Shown here: positions 1-10,446 of the stretch, in pieces
Numbering within the stretch: the stretch's first letter is position 1
How the letters are laid out: each line of letters starts with the position of its first letter
NCBI GenBank assembly: GCA_025765595.1
Contig: JAIVFH010000083.1
Span: 89,763-153,762, forward strand
Direction: 5' to 3'
DNA length: 64,000 bases
Origin: Obelidium mucronatum
Lineage: Eukaryota > Chytridiomycota > Chytridiomycetes > Chytridiales > Chytriomycetaceae
Made by a program: the position numbers and the translations under genes
Notes under the pieces: generated by a model
Told to the model about the DNA's origin: nothing
What the model saw: only the letters and a program-made list of their open reading frames with translations
The model's database searches: none

Positions 1-837
1 ACACACAGCCTCGTCATTTCTTGACGTTGGATCCACTTTTGGGTGCCGTAATAGAAGTCCGACAATCTCGCGATAGCCATAATTAACTGAGGCACGAATA
101 GAGACATTGTTACCTGCAGACGGGTCCACGCGTGTGTCTTTCAAAAGTAGCTGGACAACCTGGGAATGACCATGTGTAGCTGCGTGCCGAATACTCATGT
201 CCTCGCAATCCGACGGATCAACTCTGGAATCGGCTAATAGCAATATTGCTATTTGCTGACGGCCATATAATGATGCACTTCTAATCGCATAGTTTGAGCA
301 ATCACTTGGGTCTGCCTTTGATTCTTTCAACAAGAGTCGAACTACTTGAAGATTGTTGGTTTTAGAGGCCCATCGGATCGCTCTATTTTCCTGGCAGGCC
401 ACATCAAATCTTGGAGATTTTAATAGTGCTTCCATCACTTGGCTTCCCTTTGTTGACGACAAACACCAGCGAAAAGGAGAGTATAGTCCATCCAAATATT
501 GCGTCACGTCGTCTTCAATTGGCAAGTCTGCCGAGAGAATTTTACCATAGATGACTATCTGATAGTTGAATAGAAGGGCCTTCCAACTGTGTTCTTTGAT
601 GGAATGCATCTCCAAAAACTCCCATAAATCCTTCCGTGATATTTGCTGCTGAAATCTCACATGTGTGCGGCAAAATGCGAGACTGTAAAGAATTGAATTC
701 GCAAATACATGCTTAGAAAGCAGAGCAATGTTGAGCAGGTTTTGGTCAATAGGCAAATAGCAAATAATGAGCTGAATTATTTCGAGCGGTAGAGAGTAGA
801 TGTTACATCTTTGCATAAATATGCTGAATGAATTCAT
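1..837 (-). CDS. F-box/ankyrin-repeat protein, 3' end outside window
   Basis: Read on the minus strand from the ATG at 837, the frame is open for 279 codons and runs off the left edge, so the gene is partial. The N-terminus has an F-box-like start (LPLEIIQLIICYLP near residue 17), followed by a linker and then ankyrin-type repeats with recurring pieces such as VVRLLLKESKADPSDCSNYA. F-box/ankyrin proteins usually act as substrate adaptors of SCF ubiquitin ligases; that role is inferred from the family only. No intron is seen. Two relatives lie in the window, a decayed one near 7.4-8.3 kb and one at 35.6-36.8 kb that also shares this gene's upstream DNA. Confidence 0.8.
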   Translation of the reverse strand, partial: MNSFSIFMQRCNIYSLPLEIIQLIICYLPIDQNLLNIALLSKHVFANSILYSLAFCRTHVRFQQQISRKDLWEFLEMHSIKEHSWKALLFNYQIVIYGKILSADLPIEDDVTQYLDGLYSPFRWCLSSTKGSQVMEALLKSPRFDVACQENRAIRWASKTNNLQVVRLLLKESKADPSDCSNYAIRSASLYGRQQIAILLLADSRVDPSDCEDMSIRHAATHGHSQVVQLLLKDTRVDPSAGNNVSIRASVNYGYREIVGLLLRHPKVDPTSRNDEAVC

Positions 838-879
838 GTTGTTTTGTTATATTTTGTGACGTTGTGATACAAAAGGGCA

Positions 880-1530
880 TCTTTCATTTAATATGGAAAA
901 GGCGATTGCAAATTTTCAGTGAAAAATAAAGTGAAGAATCTGAAAATTTTCACCTCCTTCTCGACCAATCAAAACGGAGGCAGATAAATTTCCAACTGAA
1001 AAAATTAAGTGAAGAATCTGAAAATTTTCACTTCCTCCTCGACCAATCAGATCGCGAGGCCAAAAAAATTCCACAATTTTTTCACTTGTGCAAATTTTCA
1101 CCATCAAAACAAAGAAATTTGTATAAAACGCGAGCGATTCTGGCCAGTTGAAGAGCAGGAAAGAAGAGTGTAATCGCTATTCAAATGGCAAACCTATAGG
1201 GTTGAAAGGTTCTAAAATTATTAGGCCCCTCTTGATTCATTTCTAATATGGGTTGTTGGCTCTGGTGGCTTGGTCCAACTATGGATCGAGCTGCCTCCTT
1301 TTTTTCTTTCTCTCTTTCCCTCTCTCTCTTGGAAACAAATGATGAAACGATCTGAATCAATACAAGCGACATGATGCCGGTGCGACTCCTACTGTATAAA
1401 TAGTGTGAATTCCTTTTTAGCTAAGAATACACAACCAATAAAATACATTAATAGAATCACAAAATACAAAGCTTCGGCCCTCGGTTTATACTGATGGCTG
1501 ATGACGACAGGCTGCTGAGCATATGTGACA
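880..1530 (-). repeat. Duplicated upstream block of the ankyrin gene, with tandem 78-bp unit
   Basis: This sequence upstream of the minus-strand ankyrin gene recurs inverted at about 35008-35560, upstream of the plus-strand ankyrin gene. Inside it a unit starting GTGAAGAATCTGAAAATTTT at 931 repeats at 1009, a 78-base period, and each unit carries a GACCAATC (CCAAT-type) box. The shared part also has a CT-rich tract at 1296-1330. It probably contains the promoter of the family. The stretch 1531-1747 holds nothing I recognise. Confidence 0.75.
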
Positions 1531-1747
1531 TTAGTACACACACTCGACCGCCTAAAATTACACAAGAAAATTAAGATTCCTCAAGCATATAGTAGACTTT
1601 AACATGACGAACACATTCAAGTATTGCTTGATTCAGGATGTATTGGCAACACGCGTCTGCATGTGTACCTAATAAACTGACTTGATTGTTTACAAGTTTA
1701 GCTCTTACATTCGCACTATCACGTAAATTAATTAATAAACATTTAAT

Positions 1748-3780
1748 TTAAACCTCTGCTTGCTTTGCCAACAAATCCTCCACTTTAATCCCCTTCAAAA
1801 CATCATAAACAGCCATCAAGTCCTCCAACTCGTTGAAACTCGCTTCGTACAATGAAACCTTGTTTTCAAGGCCTACTCGAATCTGTTCTTGAAGTGCAAT
1901 AAACTTTGTCTCCAGACTCTGCTCGTCTTCTGCACTAGCACTGCCGTTGTCATGATTCGTAGGGTTGTTGGTCCCTTCCAAAACGCCTTCCATAATTCCA
2001 TCGGACTTCAGAACTTGTGGAATGAATTCATCGAGTACTGAGCCAAGGACATGCAGCGTAGAGTGAGGTAGTTGGTGCACTTTAATGAGCGATGGTAGGT
2101 TGGGCGGCAGTAGTGCCACAGTTGGTATCGAGTTGGTGGGACTTGGAAGCCGCACAGTGTCTTGATCGCCTTTTCCAAGAGAGTTACCAAAATTGCTTCC
2201 AGATCCTGAAGACTCGTTTGGTGGAGGCGTGTTTGCGTGTTTGGAGAGGGAAATATCAATGGCTGCGAATAAATGCGGAGTAATAACAGCCAAACGTCGC
2301 TCAATATCGTAGGGCATTAATTCAGGGGTGTCAAACGGAATGATGATCGAGCTTCCGGCTAAAACGCTCCCTATGGATAAATCACTTCAACGCCAGTAAC
2401 AAACAAACAATGAAAATGCCATACTTACGATTCACGCTCACAATACCGATACAGTCTTGAAGAAACGCGCAAGCTTCGACACAGAAACGGCTCAAATTGG
2501 GAAGCCCCGAATCCAGCTTCAACGGTTCGCAATTCCTCGATAGAACTGTCAAAGCTGCAGAATGGAACAAATCAAAATAGGAGGAAGCAATAGATGCAGA
2601 TGCCATGTCTAATAATGGCTGTTGAGCCGAAAGAGCTTGTGGCAGTGGTGTTGTATCAAATCGGGTTGACTATGCAATGTTGACTTTAACATTCGCATGG
2701 AAGATCAACTATTCAAAAAAATAATACATACCACTGCCCATCCAAGAACTGTTTGGCCGTTGCTGTTTAAGTGGGTCACAAAAGCGTTCAAAATACTTAG
2801 GTCTGAAGAAGAGAACGGAATCAACGTCTGAAAAAAAAATATATTGATAAGGAGGCCTTTTGGCAATGGTTGAAGGTTTCCATACCTTGACTTCGACAAT
2901 AAGCTTCTCATTCAGTACATCCCGGGTTCCCACCAATAGAAACTGGTTATATGTGGTTTGAGGTGGGCAACAAGATGGGGCATTCAAAGTCGGCGCGGTA
3001 AGATTAGCCAAGGTAAGGTATATTTCTTGAATGAGGGATTGATACCGTATTAAATGAATGAAGTTTCGGTGACATGAACATACCTCTAGACATTCGAATG
3101 ACAGGGAGAGAAGGAGCCAAAGCAAGTAAGCTCGCATTCGCCAAAGCGTGATTGTTTGATCCGCCACTTCCGTCTTGCGTTGGCGGAACAATGATTAGGT
3201 TTTGAGGAAGAAAGTCCGGTGCAGTTTGTGTTGAAGGAGCGTTAGATACAACAGTGGAATCAGATAGTTCTCTCAGCCCATTTTCGCCGCTATCTTGCCT
3301 CGCTGCTGTGGGCTCTGGAACTGGCTCAGCGGTGGCTGCTGTACTTTCTCCTTCTACACGTTTGTCTACTTCTTGTGCTTCTCCCATTTCAACATCAGCC
3401 TGGCTTTGACTTTCTTCAGCAATAGTAATATTGATGCTGCTGAAGCTAGAGACATTATCTTCTGTATCCATCGCTTGCGGTTGTTGTTGTTGTTCGTGAG
3501 TATCTTCAGCAACATCCATCGCAACTGGTTCTCCCGTCAAAGCCAAAGCCGCAGATTCAACCTGCATTTCATCAACCTTTGAATCTGCGGCAGTTTGTTC
3601 TTCGCTTGATTCGTGGGCTTTGTCTGCTGGTTGGGTGTTTGGTGGTGCTTGGAGGTCCAGAGCCAGAAGGGGTGATTTGACATCCTCCACTGTCTCAATA
3701 GTGATCTCTTCGGTTACTACTGTAACTATTGTCAGTTCGGAAACGTTGATGTCGAACGGATCTGCGCATTCAGCCATCAT
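1748..3780 (-). CDS. Unrecognised acidic protein, five exons
   Basis: I do not recognise this protein. Five exons join in phase: 3780-3084, 3025-2886, 2827-2732, 2669-2429 and 2370-1748, each with GT-AG borders and introns of 58-62 bases, giving 598 residues. The first 190 residues are acidic and low in complexity, with a poly-Gln patch and many Glu, Asp, Ser and Thr. The middle (VGTRDVLNEKLIVEVK, then a Leu-rich stretch) looks globular and helical. The C-terminus ends in a probable coiled coil (NKVSLYEASFNELEDLMAVY). The acidic tail followed by a helical body would suit a nuclear regulatory protein, but that is a guess. The junctions are well supported because phase is kept at all four. Confidence 0.7.
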
Positions 3781-3823
3781 TAATTCTGATTAAGTTCAAA
3801 ATAAAATGAATAAACTGTATGTA

Positions 3824-5187
3824 TTATAATTTACTTTGAATCAATCCAGCATTTTTCCGAAGTGCTACTATCGCGTCAGCAACAATCTCTTCCACAATTT
3901 CTTTCGCTGGCTTCACGCTTTCCACCGCTCCAGCGACTTGACCCATCAACAACGGCCGGGCACTCATAGCCATCTCTTCCAAATCAATCTCCTCCGACTT
4001 GGCTTCTTGCCTACTTTTGCTTTGTTTGCTATCTTTTTCCACTGCTGAATCATTGGTGTTGGAGTGCCGTTTGGCGAGTTGTTTGTCCAAAGTCTCTGCT
4101 TCCCAAATGGCTGGTATTTTTCCTGCAGCAATCAGATCCTTCATCTCTTGAATTCTATTTTCTTCCCAGTTTGTGGCGTACTATGCAGGAAGAATTTAAC
4201 TTTTTGGTTGTTGGAAATAATACGAGTTCGTACCCAATTCTTGAGAATTCTAAGCGGACGCCCAGTATAAATCAAAGTTCGATACGTATCATGATATCCA
4301 GCAGTCAATACTGCCTGTTGATGCCTTTTGGGAGCCCCAGCCTCCGTAGCACAGATAAATCTAGTTCCAACCCAAACCGCGCTCGCCCCTAAACACAGAG
4401 ACATTGCCAACCCACGGCCGTCATAGATTCCACCCGCAGCGACAACATGAATCGGTCCCCCATTCAACTTTGACTTGTGTCCTTTACATAAATCCACAAC
4501 TTTAGGGATCAGAATCGATGTCGCAACGTCTCCGGTGTGACCACCCCCTTCTCCGCCCTGAGCACAGATAATATCTACTCCGGCATCAATCGCTTTTTGA
4601 ACATGTTTTGGCGCCCCAATCATGTTCATGACGGGAATGTTTGCAGCGTGAAGTTGATCCACAGCCCATCGCGGGGGGACTCCAACAGCGGAAACAAAAA
4701 GTGCTGCTTTTTCTTTAATGATTACGTTGATGAGTTCTGGCAGTTCTCCTTTCGTGCTTTTTTTTTTTGGGGATGAGCCGGAAGGGACGCAATGTCAGAT
4801 GATACGACCAGTTAAAGGACGGAAGAAATAAAAGACTCACTAGTCGTAGTTTGTAGATCGAGCACCATTGCCGACTTGTGGCAGAAGCAAGTCAACACCG
4901 AAGGGTGCATCTTTGTTTACCAGAAACGACTTGAGGTCTCTAATCTGTTCAGTGAGCATCGCTGGCGTGTATCCAAGCCCGCCAATGACTCCAAGGCCTC
5001 CGGCATTAGTGACTGCTGCTGCAAGCTCTGGTCCAGCGGCAACATTCATTCCTTGACAGTCGGCCACAGTTGATTAGCCACTAGTTCACATCAAGTCACG
5101 ATTGAGATGGAAGAGGAGCTAACCAGCGAGAATAACTGGATGCTTGATTTTGAAAAGCTTCGTCAGAGGTGTTTCAATCGTGGCCAT
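3824..5187 (-). CDS. Nitronate monooxygenase (2-nitropropane dioxygenase family)
   Basis: This FMN-dependent TIM-barrel enzyme oxidises alkyl nitronates such as propionate 3-nitronate. Four exons (5187-5124, 5051-4841, 4756-4234, 4180-3824) join in phase to 384 residues, the usual family length. Visible family marks are ILAGMNVAAGPELAAAVTNA followed by GGLGVIGG near the N-terminus, AGVDIICAQGGEGGGHTGD in the flavin/phosphate-binding region, and HVVAAGGIYDGRGLA with LGASAVWVGTRF, which bind the FMN phosphate. The ending (WEENRIQEMKDLIAAGKIP) matches fungal members. The gene is tail-to-head with the unknown gene at 3780, 43 bases away. Assignment is confident; the physiological substrate cannot be told from sequence. 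Confidence 0.92.
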
Positions 5188-5232
5188 ATGTAATGGTTTT
5201 TGGTGACTTTATTTGAAACAACACAGAGACAC

Positions 5233-6142
5233 TTAAAACGATTGATAGGATGCCAATAATTCCACTCTATCATGTATACTATGAAACACTAAATCTTTTG
5301 TTGTTACGAGAGCGATTCCGTGAATCTCAGCCTCCTCCGGAGAATACGGAACGTTGGGAATATACTGTCTCCATTCGATCGGAAAGGAAGGTGAAAGAGT
5401 GAACTCGTTGTAGATGACTAATTTTGTGTGCATATATGTTAGAACTAAGCTGTTTTTTGGACGTTTGTTACCATTCGCGTTTTCAAGTGAATTGGAACTG
5501 TTGTTGATCAACTGTCCAATGCTCCAGTTGAAGCATTCTCCTTTTCGCCTCAATTGAATCCATCGATTATCATATTCAATTCCATTCCAAGCCTTTTCCC
5601 GTTTCCTGCAACTATTAAACATGAGTTTCGATCACCCTAACAAAGTTACTGCTCTGTCAATATCAAGAAAAAGAGCACGCAAATCAATGGCTTCTGGCTC
5701 AGAAGGAATAAAAATATCTACCAGTATGTTTTCCATCAATCAGAGATCCATCTATCCGTTGAAGCACGTAGTGGTTGTTGATTGATGGGAAAAAGATGGG
5801 ATCAACGGAAGAGTACACAAGACCGGGATAAAGAGCACCCTGTTTAATCTTGGTATTCCCTGTAACTGATGATGGACCAAGAAAGACGCCAAATCCAGCA
5901 TTAGGAATTGTGCTGGGCTCCACAAAGAGCCTGAAGGGCAGATTCATGATCCCGAGACGCTGCCCCGATCGATCGCGTAGTGTTGATGAATTTGATCCAA
6001 GCGAGGCGCGACAGACCTCCCCCAGCTGGAGCACAATAGCCTCTGGGGACAGTCCCTTGAACGACACAGACCGGTCCGTCGACGCCCTGAGCGAGGCAGA
6101 AATGCGCTGGAAGAGCGCGAATCTGCTGCCAAACCCCGCCAT
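5233..6142 (-). CDS. SET-domain protein, SETD9-like
   Basis: The frame from the ATG at 6142 and the downstream exon ending at 5233 together resemble SETD9. Matching segments are ALYPGLVYSSVDPIFFPSI, the following LQRIDGSLIDG, then FNWSIGQLINNSSN, and FPIEWRQYIPNVPYS near the end. SETD9 is a SET-domain protein whose substrate is poorly defined. The first exon ends at about 5715 with ACTG|GTAGAT. The next exon seems to start near 5605 (GNGKRLG corresponds to the family's NGRDRLG), but the frame must then change by one base before the WSIGQLINN segment, so an indel or an unseen splice exists near 5575. The gene starts 44 bases from the proposed eL37 start. Confidence 0.72.
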
Positions 6143-6186
6143 GTTGTTGTGTGTTGCTTCTTTGAGATTTCACTTCCGCACCAAAA

Positions 6187-6996
6187 ATGGCAAGTCGCTG
6201 CGGCCACCGCCCATCCCAACCAAACGCGGCCATCGGACCATCGGCGCATCAAAGGGGAACTCTGGTGGAAGCAGAGGCGGGACAGGGCGCCAGCTGCGGG
6301 ATCGCAGCGTGGGAGGGCGGATGGGACTTGTGCGGGGAGAGATGTCCTTGGAGCAACAACCGTTGGAACATTCGAATCTGCATGATCCATCGCTCGTTTT
6401 TCAGTTATTGAAGGCCGTAATGCTGGACGAATTTGGAACCGCTTTCAATCAAGCTACGAGAGTTATTCAGAAGAGGGGGCGAAGACAAGAGAAGCGACAT
6501 GCCTCAACACCTATCTCAAACCCTTGAATCCTGTCACGACTCTCGAACTATTTGAAGAAGATGGACCATTAATCGAAATCAACGCACAAAATAGACTAAG
6601 GGTACCCAATCTTTTGGTAAACGTCACAACAAGTCCCACACTCTCTGCCGCAGATGTGGACGTCGCTTCCTTCCACGTCCAAAAGAAGACCTGTGCTCAA
6701 TGTGGTTACCCAGCTGCCAAGCTCAGATCTTGTAAGTTGATGGATTGCTTCATTGCTGGGATAAAGTCTCACTGATGACTTTCAACAGTCGAATGGTCCA
6801 GTCAAGGGTCAACGTAGAAAGACCACCGGTACCGGTCGTTGCGCTTACATCAAGACTTTGACCCGCAGATTCAAGAACGGATTCAGAGAAGGTACGCTGT
6901 CTGCGCTTTGAAGGAGAGTGAAACGCTGTCGTATTCAACCCCGATTTTTCTTTCATTTCTGCAGGTTCCCAGGCTAAGCCAGCCAAGTCTGCCTAA
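6187..6996 (+). CDS. RPL37: 60S ribosomal protein eL37
   Basis: This is a zinc-ribbon protein of the large ribosomal subunit. Exons at 6595-6731, 6789-6891 and 6965-6996 encode the family core: [46 protein letters not shown] and [10 protein letters not shown], with four zinc-binding cysteines. The exon at 6595 begins with codon 2 right after AAATAG, so the ATG must lie in an upstream exon. The best candidate is 6187-6189, where ATG is followed by GCAAGT, a GC-type donor, implying a 405-base GC-AG intron. Two single extra bases, near 6666 and 6801, break the frame although everything else is conserved; sequence error or recent decay are the choices. Stretch 6997-7400 holds no gene that I see. 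Confidence 0.85.
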
Positions 6997-7429
6997 GCAT
7001 CTCAGCCGTAAGCTGTTCAGCCATTAAACCGCGTGAATTGTGGAAAGTCGATGTGTTTTAAATTGGAAGGTTTTGTTTTCTTGAAATAAAGAAGGGACCA
7101 AATTCTGGAATTTAGTTGTTATATTTAATTGTTGCGAAAGTGTTTGTTAATGGCGTATTTTCTGGTGTTGGTGGGTGGATGAGGTCATGAGGATGATACA
7201 TGTGAAGAACACGGAAACAAACCCATGAATGTTTTCTTGTTTTTTATCTTCATACAAGTGGGGAGTCCTGGAATACCCAGACCCTGATATTAAGTTGGCC
7301 ACAAGAATTCCGCATTTTTCTTTTATTTGCTCGAATATCTAACTCATCTTAACTATCAGCATTGACGTTATCCAAACCGTATGCACTTCAGATAATCAGA
7401 TACTAGTTTCTCATTATTTTTTGCAAAAC

Positions 7430-8334
7430 GAACTTCTTCATCCATTGAGCTTCCATAAGTGATTGCTCGAACTATGCAATGAGATGAACATCAATATGCG
7501 ACCATCAGCAAGTAGCAAACATTGCTTGGTAGGTGATTCCAGAGTGGGAATCCGTCGGATTGCGCAGATACCAGTACAATTTATCACATATGGATGTTAT
7601 GGGACTTCTTGGAATATCAGAACATGAAAACAAACTCGTGGAAGTCAACTATCAAGTTCCGATATACCGCGAAATCTTGTCCGCAGACATACCCGTTGGA
7701 AATTCGGTGTCTAAAAATCGCGCAATCCGCTGGGCCGTTTGAACAAACCACTTGAAAGTTGTACAGCTATTGCTTACAGAATGGGCAGTCGATCCAAGCG
7801 ATCATGATAACTATGCTATACGAACTGCAGCTTTCTGTGGAAAAATTCAAATAGTGCCTCAGCTATTGGCTGATCCACGAATCAACCCAGGTGTTTCCAA
7901 TGATATATGTCTTCGAGTTGCCGTTGTACGTGGCTTCACACAAGTTGTCAACTCACTGCTGCAAGATGGAAGAGTCGATCCATCGGCTGGCAACAATCAG
8001 TGCATACAAAACGCATCGTTGCATGGTCATATTGAAATAGTTAAGGCTCTTTTGGCCCATCCAAAGGTAAACCCGGCAGCACGCAACAACAACGCCTTGG
8101 GTATGGCAGCAAGTAAAGGCCACTTGTGCGTTCTTAATCTATTATCCAGCAGCCGAAAACAACAGAGCACTCATACACGCGGCCCGAAACGGACACATGG
8201 CTGTGGTAGTAAAATTACTGGCTGATCGCAGAGTGTCCTCTGGCGAACTGAGGAGCGCTATATCTCACAACAAACACCCTGCTATTGTTCAGCTTCTTGC
8301 AACGGCAATTGAAGAAAAGAAAGGAAGTGATTGA
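7430..8334 (+). pseudogene. Decayed ankyrin-repeat gene
   Basis: This is a broken relative of the ankyrin genes at 1-837 and 35638-36831. A short piece at 7450-7560 matches an ankyrin repeat of the left gene (AAGTGATTGCTCGAACTATGC). It is followed by an N-terminal linker piece (VEVNYQVPIYREILSADIPV), so the order is rearranged. A stop sits at 7739-7741 in RAIRWAV*, and a frame change occurs near 8148, after which NNRALIHAARNGHMAVVVKL continues to a stop at 8332-8334. At least three repeats of the VVNSLLQDGRVDPSAGNNQC type survive between. No F-box region was found. Bases 8335-8707 contain no recognisable gene. Confidence 0.8.
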
Positions 8335-8707
8335 GGCAGCGCCTGTAATAAAGAGCATATACCAACCGTCTGTATCAACTTCTTGCTTCTGTCGCCCAGG
8401 CCCATTGAATTTTTTCATACCACTCCTGGAGCCGCTATGCCACAGCATCCTAATTCGCTGCAGCCGTTCAAGAATTGATTTCGTGGCTTTGACCTACAAG
8501 TCGATCACATCAGGATAATGGCAGAGCGCCAATGATTCTTTGAATTATGTGCCTTTTCTGAAATGTAATTATACAACGCCCCTCCTATCGACTCCCAATT
8601 TCTACTAACCTCATAGAAGCAAAAGAAGTGCATGGCAAGACACATATTTAGTTATGCCGCCAATTGTAATGGCCACATGTTATTTATTATTTTCAAAAAA
8701 AAAAAAC

Positions 8708-9871
8708 ATGGCCACAACAGGAAACTTGACTTCGAAAGCGTCTCTTGCCAACATTCGCGATGCTGCATCGAAAGCCGCCGAGCAATTGAAGCCACTGGGA
8801 AACACGGCAGCCCAACGCTTTTCAATGGCCACTCAGGTTCAGTGAGAAGGTTCAATTCACTTCCATTGCCTCTTAACATTGTCGCTTGCCAGTACGCCAA
8901 AGAACAACTCAACAAAAACTCGGACGTAACGGAGCTCCCACCAAAGTACCGCGATCTCGAAGAGGTACCGCGAATCAGTGTGTCTAATGCACTCGCAAGC
9001 AAATTAACATCAAAACCAAAACAAAACAACAGAAAGTAGACAAGATCAAAGCCACACACGAAGCGTTCCTCAAACTCTCTGGAACGTACTCCAAAAAACA
9101 CTACGACTATGTGCCCGTGTTTTCTGAGACGGCGAAAGACATGGCGTCTGTTGTTAGTGCTGGATGGACCTCCCTTATTACCGGATCGACTCCAGTTGCG
9201 AACCCTAATGATGAAGTTCCTCCAAGTTTGAGTCACGCTTATTGCAAAGCTGCAAAGACTTCTGCTGCTTCATTGGGGTCTGAAGAGCCTTTTGGTTAGT
9301 GGTGTTGGGCTTTTTCATGTTGAATGTTTCCATCCAGTGACCTAAAAAACATAACAGCGGTTGCTTTGAACAAGTTTGGGGATACCCATGAAGCGATCGG
9401 TGAAGCTCGATTGAAGATGGTAGGAAAATGAAATCTCGCGTTGGACTTAGTTTGCTATTTTGGGTTAATTAGATGAAATAGGACGAAGCCATCATCGAAA
9501 AGTTCCACAAACCATACACTACAACATTGAACCAGTTGATTCAGCATGCAAATCGTGCACGCCGCAATGTCCAAGGCGCCCGATTGAACTACGATGCCGC
9601 TCGTGCCAAAATGAAGAGCGTCAAACCTGGCAGTGAAGAGGGGGCACGTGCTGAAATGGAGGCAACTGAGGACGCGTTTGTTGCTGCTGTCGATGACGCC
9701 ATGAGCAAAATGACTCTTGTTGTTGAAAGTCCCGAACCATTGCGAAACTTGGCTGATCTTGTTGCTGCCCAGCTCAACTACTTTAAGGCTGCCCATGAGG
9801 CACTGGCTGCCTTGAGCCCAGAAATCGATGAACTGCAAATCACGAGCGAGGCTTTGCGAAACTCGGCGTGA
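8708..9871 (+). CDS. BAR-domain protein, Gvp36-like
   Basis: The product is probably a membrane-curving BAR protein of the Golgi/endocytic pathway, like yeast Gvp36. Five exons join in phase: 8708-8836, 8893-8964, 9033-9294, 9358-9419 and 9482-9871. The start at 8708 has the good context AACATGG. The protein is almost wholly helical. Early segments (YAKEQLNKN, LPPKYRDLE, HEAFLKLSGTYSKKHYDYVP) fit the family, and a long coiled stretch follows (LNQLIQHANRARRNVQGARL, then LVAAQLNYFKAAHEALAAL), typical of BAR helices 2 and 3. The family call rests on pattern resemblance, not on a unique motif. Confidence 0.7.
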
Positions 9872-9978
9872 TTTTTTGGCTGGCTTGTCATATTGATTTA
9901 AATGATTACATGTCCCCACACACATAACTCAAATAAACATCTTCTTATCTCGTTTTTTTATTCACTCTTGGTCGAATT

Positions 9979-10331
9979 CTAGTCGACCAGTAAAATAATG
10001 TCAACCTTGTCGTGTACTCCTTGTAAAAGCAGTTCTGCATCGTATGCCACCACCTTTCTCTTCTTCGCCGCCTTGAGGGTTCCCACGAGAGCCTCAACTG
10101 CCAAAAAATGGGTTGCTTAAATTACACAGCCAGCAAGACAAATCATGCATACAGATATTGGCGCATTGGTCGTCTCGTACAATCACTCCAAAAGGAACCT
10201 TGACTTTTCCGTCTTTGGGATCAACAGCCCCAAGTCTCTTGATTTCAACTTTGAGACGTTCGACTTCTTCGTCAATGTTCCTTGGTTGTTAACAACGATT
10301 AGCTGGCGGGATGGGCAGGATAGACCCACAT
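9979..10331 (-). CDS. Costars-domain protein (ABRACL)
   Basis: This small actin-dynamics protein of the costars family is nearly the same length as the human protein (82 residues here). Exon 10280-10153 encodes NIDEEVERLKVEIKRLG, VPFGVIVRDDQCANI, and exon 10097-9979 encodes FEALVGTLKAAKKRKVVAY and ELLLQGVHDKVDIILL, closely matching ABRACL. The exon at 10280 begins with G AAC ATT, so the start codon appears to be split: AT at 10331-10330, intron 10329-10281 (GTGGGT...AAG), then G. The joined reading gives MNIDEEVERL, as expected for the family. Costars proteins are widespread in metazoa and amoebae and patchy in fungi. Confidence 0.9.
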
Positions 10332-10446
10332 TATTTTGATGTAGTTTCTTTTTAATTTGAATGCCTCGCTAAAGGTACTGAAAAATGCTCTTAGTGCGTA
10401 TTACATAATAGTTCTTTCAGTTACTTTATTTTTTCGCAGCAGGTTT

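Noticed and set aside
5850..6527. 225-codon plus-strand open frame over the SETD9-like start
   Set aside because: Mostly antisense to a conserved coding exon. A coding-like stretch at 6410-6590 ([20 protein letters not shown]) remains unexplained but lies in the proposed eL37 intron.
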